This document shows positions 22,454 through 33,944 of a stretch of 64,000 nt of DNA, in pieces; position 1 is the stretch's first letter; every line of letters begins with the position of its first letter. The position numbers and the translations under genes are program-made. The notes under the pieces are model-generated. The model was not told the DNA's origin, ran no database searches, and worked only from the letters and a program-made list of their open reading frames with translations. Origin of the DNA: Gnetum montanum. Lineage: Eukaryota > Streptophyta > Gnetopsida > Gnetales > Gnetaceae. The stretch spans positions 1,194,493 through 1,258,492 of the forward strand of contig MNCI01027046.1 of assembly GCA_015680685.1 (NCBI GenBank), read 5' to 3'.

Positions 22454-23254
22454 AATCTAGTTAAATTTTGTGGACCTATAGTTATCTAATACATTAGCTC
22501 TTCTAGGAAGTGAAATGAGCATTAAGAACATTCATTGTCTTCCCAATTACACTCATGAGGTTCAAAGGTATGGTTTAAGTGTAATTAAGGTATATGATTT
22601 TTCTTACTTTATATTTTATGTATTTTTTCACCTACAATAAGAATGAAGAGTAGAGTAACTTAGAATCTAACTTGTTTACTACCTATATAGCATAACATAA
22701 GTAACTATCCCACTTTCCCAAACATATCCTGAACACATATAACACTATTGGACTACCGAACGTTAAGCGCTGTTGGGTTACCAAGTACTATATGAATGCT
22801 TGAAGTGGTCGTGCTTGCATTCATTAACTGTTGGAAATAAATTGCTTAATTCAGATGCATTAAAGTAAAGAGCAAGAAAGTAAAGTGCAATAAAGAAAAT
22901 ATTAAGCTATTCTTAGTGCTACAAGGATTGTGAAAAAAGTTTGTTTTATTCCCATTACACTGCTGCACTCAAGTAAACTAGTGCTCAAACAAAGAACTTT
23001 ACACACTTAGATTCCTTCTACAAGAACTCAGAAAATATTCTAACTCTAAGGAAAAGAGACAGCAAGAGCTTTGCTACTCTAACTATGAAAGATAAAAAAA
23101 AAAATTGACTTGAAAACTGGAGCCCAAGTGCGGTATTTATAGACTTGGGGTATACACCTCGACATCATGTACACGACGTGGCATCTAGATCCCCACGTTG
23201 TGTATGTGATGTCACGTACCCGACGTTGGATCCGACATAAACTATAACTCATCA
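22434..23254 (-). repeat. 5' LTR of the 12.6 kb Athila element, inner end deleted
   Basis: About 820 bp, matching 10663-11454. The last 37 bp of the LTR, the primer binding site, the leader and the gag start are absent. The LTR is fused to the gag interior at the shared string AATCACTAAGG. Without a primer site this copy cannot replicate. Confidence 0.85.
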
Positions 23255-23946
23255 ACATGGAAGATCAGAAGGAAACTTTTTCACAGTCTTTTCCTTCCTG
23301 TATTATTATATGGGCTATTACATGGGGGCCTTCTCTTTCCACACATAATTGCAAAAAATTAGAGTATGGTTAAAAACAATTTCTTGTATCTAAATTTTAA
23401 GTGAAAATGAAAATGTCCTATGATATCTTACTTCTAGAACTGTATTTGCTTCCTCTTGAATTTCAAGCCCTTTGTTAATTTATTGCTTCTACTTGAAAGT
23501 TAACTTACATGGAGGAAGTTAATTATGCTAAGGAGATAATAAATGCTACTAAAGAAAATGGATGGTTGCATCAATGAAAATTACAACTTCAATCAAGGAA
23601 TATTGTAATAGAGGATCTTCCTTTAAATAAAAGGCTCTTCCAAAAGACTATAAAAGAAAAGGTCTTGGCTAAAGTTTGGTTGAACACATAAGCAAAAAAA
23701 ATAAATTATTTGTATTCTATTAGAGGAGGTTTGTTGTCTGGTACTTTGAAGTATTTATTTCTAGCTATTCCTATTCATTTAAAAAATCACATTGCTAGAG
23801 CAAGAATGAATTTTCATCATTTCCTTGCTAAGATAGGTCATTGGATAAATTTACCAAGAGAAGAGCATATTTTCAGACTATGCAAACAAAGCATAAGGGA
23901 TGAAGAATGTATCTTTTTATTTTTCCCATCTTTGGCTCATATTTAA
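23255..23946 (+). mobile_element. LINE, downstream part
   Basis: Continuation of the 9360-10625 LINE. After degraded sequence it reads EDLPLNKRLFQKTIKEKVLA and, in an open 78-codon frame at 23710-23946, IPIHLKNHIARARMNFHHFL, GHWINLPREEHIFRLCKQSI and DEECIFLFFPSLA. This is the C-terminal region of LINE ORF2, with a Cys motif losing its ligands. No poly(A) tail or target duplication of the LINE itself was identified. Confidence 0.75.
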
Positions 23947-24350
23947 ATGAATTATGATATTAATTATAATCTACTAATTATTATTTTTAGATTATCCCTA
24001 TTAATTAGGGCATTACATCAATTATTTTTTCATCTTTCTTCGAAAATTTATTAAGGCTTTGTAATCATCCAACAAATCCTTTATGATTTTCAAAATGCAA
24101 TAAAAATTTCCAATTTCTAGTTTCTAATAATAAATATTATTGAGGTTGATTAATAATATCTATTAATGTTGGGCCCCAATAATAAAATAATGATCTTTAT
24201 GCTAGAATATTCATGATATGATCATTAGAAGAATCACATAGATATATAATGATGCCTCAAGTATAACTCAAGGTCATATACTTTTGTCTAATAAGATAAT
24301 AAGCTAACTACTTTAAAGGAATACATATAGTTATCTAGTTTTGGTTCTAA
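23947..24350. other. AT-rich spacer
   Basis: Four hundred bases with no supported feature; may include the untranslated 3' end of the LINE. Confidence 0.4.
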
Positions 24351-24355
24351 CACCT

Positions 24356-25278
24356 TGATGAGTAGTGGAGTATCCAACATCCAACCATACAAGATACAAG
24401 TGTTCACACACAATCTCGGTTGAATTTCGTGGACAAGGCAATTTAACTATGCAAGTAATTGGTTAGAGTTCACAATCATTGTCTTCCCACATGAGCTAGT
24501 AAAATCGATATGTATGGTTTAACTCATGGTGAGGCATATGATAATGATGTTGTGTTGGCCATATTTCTCCTAGAAAACATGAAGTAAATGAAAAGTAAAG
24601 GTAATAGTTTCTAAATCTACGTAATAGTAAACAAAATCTAATTTAGCCTATGTTATAAGCAGTCAATCCTGACCTTCCGTTCACACCTTGGACTTCATGT
24701 AACTACTACTAGAATTACCAAGTACCACACTACTGGGCATACTAAGTGATAGTACTACTAGGTTACGAGGCAGATACACTTAGGTGTTTAAAATTAGTTG
24801 GACTCATTGCACTTGACAATAGGAATAGTAAAATACATAGAAAGCAAATCAGTAACTAGAGAAAGTAGTAAACATTTAGCTAAGTGAAAGTAGTAAGATT
24901 ATCCTAAGTGTAAACAATAAAAACTAAGTGATGTTTCAATGATGTGAAGTAATCTCGATCTTTATTTCCATGCATAAAATATGTTCAAGTATATTTCACT
25001 TGAATAAAGACTCTATTCAATTACTAAACATCACACTGCAGGCATACACTCCTAAGTGCTAAGTGCTAAAATTGAGAAAACAAACTAATGTAATTTTGCT
25101 AAGTGTCTAATGAAACTATTTATGGATGGTGTGCCTAAGTGTTATATTTATAGGCTTGCACACATTCGCAATATTAGATACGCAACATCGTATCTTATGC
25201 CTCAATATTAGGGATCTAATATCGTGGCTTTGATATCGGATACTCAATATCACTACCAATCAAAAATTTGTTTTATCA
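24356..25278 (-). repeat. LTR 1 (outer 3' LTR) of the tandem element
   Basis: 923 bp. On the minus strand it begins TGATAAAACAAATTTTTG and ends CTCATCA. U3 carries short palindromic GATATC/AATATT units (about 25165-25260) followed by a TATA box, CCTATAAATATAA, near 25143-25155. The tract GTGCGGGTA lies just outside (25279-). Confidence 0.9.
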
Positions 25279-25483
25279 TACCCGCACGACTAACTAAAAA
25301 CTTGTCCTCGAGTTAAAACAAAATGAGGATGGAGTTCCTTACAAAATTGGTAGGTAGATTCACATGACATCGACTCTTATATACATGACTCTCTAATGTT
25401 GCAGTGGAGTTTACAAAAATAATACATTTCATGATATGAAAAATTTACAAAAACAACAAAAATTGGTGAAGATAGATGTAGCT

Positions 25484-28244
25484 TTATGTTGTTCCAGGTG
25501 GTAGTGGCTCTTCCATTGGTTGCTTCCCCTTATCATTAGGCTTCTAGAATTTGTACCCATTTAGGAGTGCCTAAAGTTTCTCCTCTTTTGTTTTGGGATT
25601 GTGAATCATCCATGCTGATGAACCAATGTTTGATGTAATTGGCACATCCCATGGGCATGGCAGTTGTGGAAACATCTGGTTTGCTTTTATATGCCAAGTT
25701 GCAAATTGCCTTCTTTCTTTCTTAAATGCTCTAACCTTTTCTCTCAATTTAGGATAGTCTTATAGTCTTTTGGCCAGGTTTGTTGTTACATCTTTTTGCC
25801 CATGGTAGCCATCCTTTACTACTTCTAGTTTTGAGTTTGCTACATGGAGTTTCTGCAAAGCATCTTTTTAATCTACAAACTCTTTCTCATATAATGCATA
25901 GGTGGTTGCTACTTGCTGTTCTAGCTCACTTCTAGGCCTACCTGCTATCAACATGGCCAAGTTAGCATAATGCAGGTTAGCTAACCCCATGCACTCTTTC
26001 AAATCCTCAATTTGTAGGTCTTTATTGTTCATTTCTACCTATGGATAAGGGCATAGATATCTAGGATGGATTGCCAGTCAGGATTCTGCGTTGATATGGA
26101 ACTAATTCTAGCCTTGGCCATCTAGATTTCTTTCTTGTTTATTTTTTTGTGCATGCCCACTTGGTCTCAGAAGTGTTCCTTGAGCCTCTCATGTTTCTTT
26201 GCCTCATTTTACCACGCATTGATTTCAATGGTTGATTTTTGTTGGATCATGCATACCTCCTCCATAGAGAGAGTTTTATTTTCTCTCATGAGTTAACTCA
26301 TATCCTAGTTGAGCCTCACTAGTTGTTGCCTTAACTAGTGGTGCACTCTTCTAGAATATTTTTCTGCTTCTTCACAATGGTTAACCTCAAGTTTTCAACA
26401 ACAAGTTTCTTATTTTCCTCTTGAAATGCAATAAGTTCCTTCACATGTACGTATGTCTATGCTTCAACTACAGAGGTATTCTATACCACTTTCTCCTTCT
26501 CTGTTGTCAACTGTTTGTTCTACTAAATCATTTTGTTGTTCTACTCTATTCTGAATTGCTTAATCTTGTCAGGTGAAATGAATTGTGTGGGATCTCTCCT
26601 TTCAACTCTCAAGGCTATGAGCTCTTTTTGAAGTTTCAAAACTTTTGCTTCCACATGCTCTACCTTGGTCTCTACCATGACCAATTTCCCCTTGGTGGCG
26701 ATCAACTCTAACTGCACTACAGTGGCATTGCTCGAGATGTCGAAGAGTGTTGTCATTACTTGCCCTGTCTATAGCAGTTGATCAAGTGCAACTTCATGGT
26801 CAACAGGAGTCATTGAGGTTCTGGCTAACATCTAAGAATCTCTAGCTCAAGTTAGATCCATTAGTTATACAATAGGTATATTGAAGGATTCTTTGATATG
26901 ATCAATGATCACCTCTACTACTCCTGTTGCATCTTGGTGTTGCATTACCACAATTGTGGCTCCTTCTCCAGTCTCTAGCACCACTTAGAATGATGTAGCA
27001 TTTCCAGAGATTTGTTGTGACCATACCTCTCCTCCTAAGTACAATGAAATCTATTCCACTTTCTGGATTAGTTGAAACTATGGGTTTGATGGCATTGTCA
27101 ATTACTCTATACAATTAGCCTCTTCCCTCATTTTCCAATTAATTATTTCTACAATCTACTATAGATGGCTCATTGACAGTCTATAGTCTTGTAGTGGTGG
27201 AAATGGGACTTGCGATTGTTGCTATCCTTATTGTTGGCTGCTAGACCCTACTTGCTCTTATTCCTATCATTACTCTTGATGTTGATCTTGTTCTTGTTCT
27301 TACTCTTGCTCCTCACCATGGTCTTTTGTTGGTGGAGCGAGTTTGAGCAACTGAACATATCAAGAATTTTGGGCTCTCCTAGGAATGTCATTGGTGTATC
27401 CCATGATTCCAGCTCGCTTGCATAGCTTCCTAATAAGGCAAGGGAATGAAAGTGTTGGCTTTCTTTCCTTTCTTTCTTTAAATCATCATTGAATTTCCAT
27501 ATAATAGAGTTGTGCAATATTAGCATTAAATTTTCCCATTACAATTGCATTTCCTCTTACCGCATAAGTTGATAGTCAATTGAGTCCTTTTGTTGGGAAC
27601 CGATGATAAGTGCTAATTTTAAAGTATATCATCTTCTCCAAATTTAGTTCATTGTAGCCTTTATCTTCTTTTCCATATGTCCTTTTTAACCATAATTTTC
27701 TTGTTTCTAGATCTGATCAGGTAGACAGATATACTAGTCTTGCCCCTTTGTTTGGTATATTTAGAGCTTCAATAATTGCCTTGATTGACAATGAAACTGA
27801 AATTCCTCCAATATTGATTGTTGTTCCCTCTTTCTTATTGTGTCAAAATTGATATATTTCCCCAAGATACCATTCACCACTATTTGAAGGGATATGCCAT
27901 AGTGGTGACACTTGGAGTTGCGTCCTAATCACTTCTAGAACAAATGCCATGAACAGGCCAATGTTCATCTCCACAATGATTATGGTTAAGATAGATCTCT
28001 CTTGAATAGGTTGGAGATAGTCTTGTGAAAACATGAGGCATTGTCCTTGCTCTTGTGGTGCCTCTACCTCTTCTTAGGCTGATTGTTCTGTGGCAAGAGT
28101 TTCTTGATAAATGCTAAATGATTAAGTTTCATGCTCCTCGTGTTTAGGTGCTTGTCCTTCATTTTGGCCTCTACCTTAACCTCTTGGTCATTTTCTCACT
28201 CCTTGTAAAGGTCCTCCTTGTGTTCCTCCTCTTTTTGGGGCCAT
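25484..28244 (-). pseudogene. Extra coiled-coil frame of internal copy A
   Basis: Starts near 28244 with MAPKRGGTQGGPLQGVRK and ends at 25484 with QPMEEPLPPGTT. Between them come an N-terminal globular stretch (HCGDEHWPVHG, WYLGEI), a Lys/Asn-rich linker (27300-27260) and a long heptad-rich coiled coil (about 26756-25900). Stops and frameshifts are many. It is on the same strand as gag, where pol or the tail would be expected. The C-terminal motif (W-D/E-V-P/S...E-E-P-x-P-P-G-T-T) is conserved in three copies in the window. Family unknown to me; it resembles the additional frames reported for plant Athila and Tat elements. Confidence 0.6.
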
Positions 28245-28774
28245 ATACAATCATTAAGGAATTAGAATTACTAAGGTTTTTCCACATATTCTTAATGGTT
28301 TCATACCTCACTCATACCCTTAATTCATTAAGTCCTTAGTTACTAAGATTGGAAAGTTAGAAAAATTTGCAAAAAGTACCCCATACATATTAATCTCTTT
28401 ATAACTCTTCACAATTTCTCATTCTGTTCCTATGTATGATGGTTATGGGTCCTCAAGACCATTAATTGAGTGTTTTGGCTTTAGTATGTTTGATTATTCT
28501 TTAAAAATTCTAGTGATCTCTTCATACTTACCCTTAAAGTACCTTCTAGGAATGATAACTTTTTGAAAAATTGGCTCAAATTTTCCTCACTAGCACCCCC
28601 ATGAATAGGTTGAACACTCCATGATCAAATAGGTTAAAAAATTACGAAAATCAAAGTGATATTGATCGAGATATGGCTGGGAAAATCTAGAAGGTGAGAT
28701 CTCAAATTAGAAAAGAAAATTCAAAAACGTTTCCCTTATTGCAAATGAAAAATGATGAAAAATTTTCTAAGTCC

Positions 28775-28875
28775 TATCGATATATATAGGTTTTGTGGGA
28801 CCCAACATTGGGGATCTGATATCCATGCAGACCCGATATCGATGACCTAATATTAGAACCCTAGAAATTTCATTT
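28775..28875 (-). promoter_or_regulatory. Internal U3-like promoter upstream of the coiled-coil frame (copy A)
   Basis: On the minus strand, palindromic blocks (GGTCATCGATATCGGGTC, GGATATCAGATCCCC) run directly into AAACCTATATATATCGATAG. The same order, GATATC-type units then CCTATAAATA, occurs in the LTR U3. It lies about 530 bp before the start of the coiled-coil frame. A plausible splice donor GGGTAAGTATG occurs near 28535, suggesting an untranslated first exon. Confidence 0.5.
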
Positions 28876-30380
28876 TTCATGAGGATCAGATGGAAAAAAT
28901 TGATTCCTTTGGATGTTTAGAAGGGTTTAAGGTAGCTTAGAGCATTTGGATGATGGAAATATGGTCATTTTGTTAAAAATCTATCATCGGAAGTTCATAG
29001 AGAAGGAATCTTGGGCTACAAAAGTTCATAAGTTGGGTGAGAAGGGTAATTAATTCAAATTTTTAAAATGGAGAGTGTAATTGATATGGGAAGTATTTAT
29101 TGATATTTGGAAGGTTCAAGATGATGTGGAATTGATTGGCAGGTATAAGTAATAATAGTTATACAAGTGGATCCTCCCCAAAGTAGGCTCCAACCCTTAA
29201 TGCCCTTGTATAACCATGCCTAGAAGTGTCCTTGGGCACTTAAGGAGCTGAATGTAACACATACTTGTTTGGCAAGACACACATGTTAGTACCACCAAAT
29301 TGGAAAAATAACACTATGTTACATAAAATCATAAGTTATGACTATTCAAATAGTGAGATGAGATGGACTTAGAAGGGATTGCAAAAATCGGGATGTGAGA
29401 TGTCTTACCATAAGAATAATGAATTCTTGTGTTTTATTAGTGGTTAAAGTAATCACCAGCTTTTGGATCCAAGATTCAAACCAAGTCCAGACCACATTCT
29501 AGTGACATCACATTGTTTCATCTCTTAGGATTACAATTGTGAGATTATCAATGTTACAAAAGGTATTATCATTTGGCACATTGTCCAAGAGAGGATTTTT
29601 ATTCATGACACTTTATTTTTATTTTTACATTTCTAAGAAGTTGCCTACCTTCAAGCATGGGTAGCATGTCTTTCGAGTGGAACCCCTAGAAATGTATTTT
29701 GTGCTCTTTTATTTTTTTTAACCATGTCAACCTTTGAAGGGAGCACTTATTTAACTCTTACTTCCATTTTTTGTTATATCTACAAGGATATAATACAACC
29801 TTAGTAACATAATAGAACTCACAATAATAGTCCAAAAAGAATCCACTAGTCCTCTTGATGTTAGACCCTATTCATTCCCAATTGGTTCTTCACTTTTTGG
29901 TCCAGGCATAATGATCAAAAGTTTATTCTTAATGGTATGATGGTAAATAATATCATTATGGCCATGTTAAGAACCTCTTATTAATGGAATGGATGGATGG
30001 ATGATGTGGGCTCACTATGCAAATAATTAGTGTCTTATGACTTGATAACATAGAGAAATATTCACCTTATTGGACTACATGTTGCCTTTATTTAATGTGT
30101 CTTATTAACAATCAAAATTATTTACAAATGGTTTGAAAACAAATTATAAAAGAAATGAAAAAGATAGTAAAAATTATGAAAAATTGTAAATAATGAAAAA
30201 TGTTAACGAATTAAAAAATGTAAAAGAATATGAAAAATTGAAGAATGGAAAAGTATAAAAGAATAAGAAAATGTCAAAGAATGTGAAAGCTTGAAAAGAA
30301 TTGTAAAACCAAAAAAAATGGAAAAGCACTTAATAATTCTCGAATCAAGATAAGGCATCTTCCCCATGACTGAACTCATG
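28876..30380 (-). other. Non-coding spacer of internal copy A
   Basis: No coding pattern. It contains the block shared with the autonomous-type element (29155-29215) and a strongly A-rich tract of GAAAAATGTAAAGAAT-like units at about 30120-30340. The lost pol genes would have stood between this spacer and the protease. Confidence 0.6.
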
Positions 30381-31150
30381 GGTGAGTGTTTGGAAAATGC
30401 TCCCTAAATCTCTTGGGTCATACACTGTAGGTGGTTCACCTACCATTTTTAGTGATGTAATCTTTCAATTATCATCCCATATAATTTTGATGGTAGTAGA
30501 GTTATGATTGTTTAAGTCCCTATTTTCTTTTCCTTTTGATGTATGATTAGGAGTTAATCATTTAGTTTTTGGGCTTTCAGTTGGAGTCATTTTCTTAGAT
30601 TGGGAATTAGTAAGTGGTTCAGATGTCTCCATGCATGTTTTAGATGATTATTGGTTCTCAATTAGTGGCCGCAAGGTGTCTTTTGGTTTGGTGGCCCTTG
30701 CTCTATCTTTTGAACACACTAGTTTTTCATTGTTGTTGTGGACTAGAGTGGTGTCTATGTTAACATTCTGAAGTGTTGGCTCACAACTACACCCTTTTCT
30801 TTCAGCAGTATTTGTTGCATGTGTATGGCTCCGTGCATGTCTTATTTAGAGATTTCAATAGATAAATCTCTCATACTTAGCTTAGCATTGATTGTGCGAA
30901 GCCATGCTCTCCCCATGATTATTTGGAATTCCTTATCAACATCTTGTACATCAATTACTAGAAAGTATGCTGGATAGGACCACCCATTGACAATGGTCAC
31001 TACATCGTCTATTTGCCCCAAAGGAGGGATGAAAAATTGATTTGCAAGCTCCAACCTGATGTTGCACTCTTCTAATGGTGGTAGGTTCCAAGCTTGATAT
31101 GTTTTAGAAGAGATCAAATTGAGTCTAGAACCTGAGTCTAATAGAGCTTT
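30380..31150 (-). pseudogene. Protease of internal copy A
   Basis: The catalytic Asp-Ser-Gly is encoded at 31138-31130 within LDSGSRLNLISSKTYQA. It is followed by the open frame 31117-30842 with DDVVTIVNGWSYPAYFLVID and IIMGRAWLRTINA, the retropepsin-like domain. The sequence then runs through low-complexity linker to about 30380 with stops, and no reverse transcriptase follows. Confidence 0.8.
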
Positions 31151-33805
31151 GCATGGTTGATTTCTAGCTACTCACAAATAAATCAAGAAATTTCTGGATC
31201 AATTTTCTTCTTAGGGAGTGATCCTATCCTAATCTAGTTAGTGATGATTTTAGTGAGCATGACAACTTGTATGTTTGGGGTTGATGATGATGGAAGCTTG
31301 TTAATAGTGAGAAAATCTGTTTTAGGAGAAGTTGGTCTTGATAAGGCTCTAATTCTACCAACCTTCTTTGGACTCATCCTAAGAAAAGGACATTTCTTTG
31401 TTTGGTCCTTAATGTTGCTAGTGAGATCTTCTACTTGTACATTCACTACCCTTGCATCTCTCTTTTGTTACGGTTGTGATGGCAACTCCCCTTGCATCAT
31501 GGGTGGTGGCATTGGGGGCAAAGGATTTGAATTGGAATTTGAAAAATTAGTTGCTGATGGATGCACGTACGAGTCTAAATTGGCCCTTGGTGGTGTCGGT
31601 TGATGGTATTATGGCGAATAGTACTGTGGATTTTGAATAGTTGCATTTTCTAGTGAGATTGGACGTTGGACGTAGTATCCATAAGGATCAAGTTGTTGAT
31701 AAGGATATTGTTAGTGTGGTGGTAGCATAGCCCATGATTGAGGTTGTTGCCATTGTTGATGGTATTGCTCTTATGGTTGTGGCAAGGCTCCACTAGGACA
31801 ATGCATTATTTGGGATTTTTGTCTGTAGTCATCTTAAGGATAAGGTAATCATTTAGGCATTTATTTTAGAACAAATTTGGGATTAAGTGTGTATGCCCCT
31901 ATTTCTTATAGATGTGCTGTGACTAGACAACATATCTTAGGATGTTCATATTGGTACACATTGCAACCTTCATCCTTTGTAGAGTTGGTGTCTGAGCACT
32001 CAGCCAATGAAGCAACTTTGCCTTTGTGTCCAAGTTCTTTTTTCTTCCTTTTGTCTTTTCCTCTTCCTAATGCTTTCTCAGTTCGTTCCTCCACCATCTT
32101 TAATGCAATTGTGAATTTTTCATCAATAGAATCACACATTTTCTCTACCTTAGCTGTAATGTGACTTACAAACTTCTGGATTGATAAAGTCTTTTGCTAG
32201 ATGATATTGTTCAAGGTTTTATCCTTTTTTTTGTTACATATTTGTACATCCCTCTTCCAGATTGATGGATCTCTATTGTACTCTTTAGCTGATTCCCTTT
32301 TTCTAAGTTCTCCTTTCTCTTTTCCCACTTGGTCAATCAATTTTTGAATACAATGGATGGTCAATTTTGATAGTCTTCCTTAGGCGTAAACCCCAAGGGT
32401 CTCTTTGGTTTTGCTTCTTAGCCCATCTACAATGTGCCTAAGTTCTTCCTTTGATGAAAATCTGTGGCCTAGGCATCTGTGTAATAATGAATAATATTTG
32501 CCCATTACCACATCAAGGGTTTTGTGAGTCCCTTGTTTCTAGCCCTGGATTTGTTTTCTTAGATTTGACACTTTGTGAATAGTTTTGGTATTTATCATTA
32601 AAGATTTCAAGCATGGTACTCCAGCATCCAATGGATTCAGATTTCAGTGACATGTACTAGCTTTCTACTTCCTTCACAAGTGTTCGAGGAAATAGCTCCA
32701 ATTTTTGTCAATCACTCTCTATGTTTTGAAGGGCACATGCATCATGGAATGCTTGAAGATGATGTTGTGGATCTACATTGTAACCACCTTCAAATTGTGG
32801 CATGTTGTTCATGTCTAGTTATTTAATTCAGCTATTTGTCATGTGCCTGGTTGATATATAGATAGCTTCTTGAATATTGATCATGCTTCAAGTTTTCATA
32901 AGGTGTTCATCATCGTGATCAGGTTCGTATGCTTTGTTGTAGCGGTGACCTCATCTATGTTCATGCCTTTCTTGATCCTTTCTTCTATCTCTTTATCTTA
33001 TTTGTTCATACTCTTCATCTTCTAAATTAGAATACCTTGAATATTTTTCATGATGATCATGAGTTCACCTTTCTTCCCTATCAGAGTCTCGATACTTATG
33101 TTGTCTCTTGTCAAAGTCCTTTGATGATAGCGATGAGGCTTATGAGGTAGAAAGAGAATGGTGCTGGCTAGTTCTCCTTTCATAACTCTTGTATGTTTCT
33201 CTGTAAGATTTAGCAGGAACCCTTGGCCTAGAGTCTCACTTTTATCTTGAGTCAATAGCCTCCCCCTTATGTGTCTCTGCTAGAGTAGAATGAAGTTGGG
33301 CTTTGACAAGTTTCTCTATTCTGATGATAGGTGTTTTTGATAGCTCCTCATGGTTTTTGTGGAGTTGTTCTGAAGTGAATTGATCAGCATCAAGGTCTTC
33401 TATGATAACAGAAGTGTTGGCCTACTTCTCTTTGCTATGTATATGTTTGATTTCCATGGCGGCATCTCTTGTCATCTACTCCGTTGTGGGTTCATAGGGT
33501 TTGGTCATGTGTTGAGTCACATGATACCCTTCCTAAATTTGGTCCAAATGCATTTCCCTTAAATCAATTTATAGCATGTTCAATGTTGCATGTTCTAGAG
33601 GTAAGACTATGTTGCCTTGCATGTCTCTCCACCTCATTTGATTATCCTAATGGAAGATAAAAGTGAAGCCTGGATGGTAAGGATCAGTGTAAGTATAAGT
33701 GATTCTTGTCTACATTGGCATTTCCCATTCTTTGTTATTAAGAATTCTATCATTGCTCCTTCTTGTCTCCTTAGCAGGTGATGATTGATCTTTGTGTGAA
33801 GCCAT
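31151..33805 (-). pseudogene. Gag of internal copy A
   Basis: Starts at 33805 with MASHKDQSSPAKETRRSNDR and includes QMRWRDMQGNIVLPLEHA near 33630. After a charged Arg/Ser-rich linker, the capsid-like core QFEGGYNVDPQHHLQAFHDA and LELFPRTLVKEVES lies near 32810-32640. Lower down, 32139-31906 has the Lys-rich EERTEKALGRGKDKRKKKEL and a CNVYQYEHPKICC segment that could be a remnant metal site. Interrupted by many stops. Confidence 0.75.
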
Positions 33806-33924
33806 ATTTTATAGTTTTTAAACATTATGTGTTAAGTGTGCTTTACTTATAGTTGTAGGGTTTGACTTTGTGTTTCAAACATAACAAACTTTGAGAAATC
33901 AATTACTTAGCATCACAGTGATGA

Positions 33925-33944
33925 GTCCTCGACAATGATGCCAA
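33925..33944 (-). promoter_or_regulatory. Primer binding site, copy A
   Basis: Directly inside LTR 2 the minus strand reads TTGGCATCATTGTCGAGGA, a decayed form of TGGCGCCGTTGCCGGGGA, which is complementary to the 3' end of plant tRNA-Asp and typical of Athila elements. Confidence 0.7.

Larger units (their letters stand above)
10626..23254 (-). mobile_element. Athila-type Ty3/gypsy LTR retrotransposon inserted in a LINE
   Basis: Minus-strand element of 12,629 bp, including a nested 3.3 kb insertion and a 363-N gap. Order from high to low coordinate is 5' LTR, gag, protease, reverse transcriptase, RNase H, integrase, long untranslated tail, polypurine tract, 3' LTR. LTR ends are TGATGAG...CTCATCA. 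The flanking five bases are gcatg (10621-10625) and acatg (23255-23259), a target duplication with one transition. The reverse transcriptase reads YYSFLNGYSGYNQI and WGTFAYCKMSFGLCNGP, the Athila/Tat pattern. All reading frames are broken. Confidence 0.9.

Noticed and set aside
27210-27425. Leu-rich hydrophobic frame on the plus strand (RLLLSLLLAARPYLLLFLSLL...)
   Set aside because: It is the reverse shadow of the Lys/Asn-rich linker of the minus-strand coiled-coil frame (AAG/AAC-type codons read backwards give CTT/GTT). The same happens near 36840.
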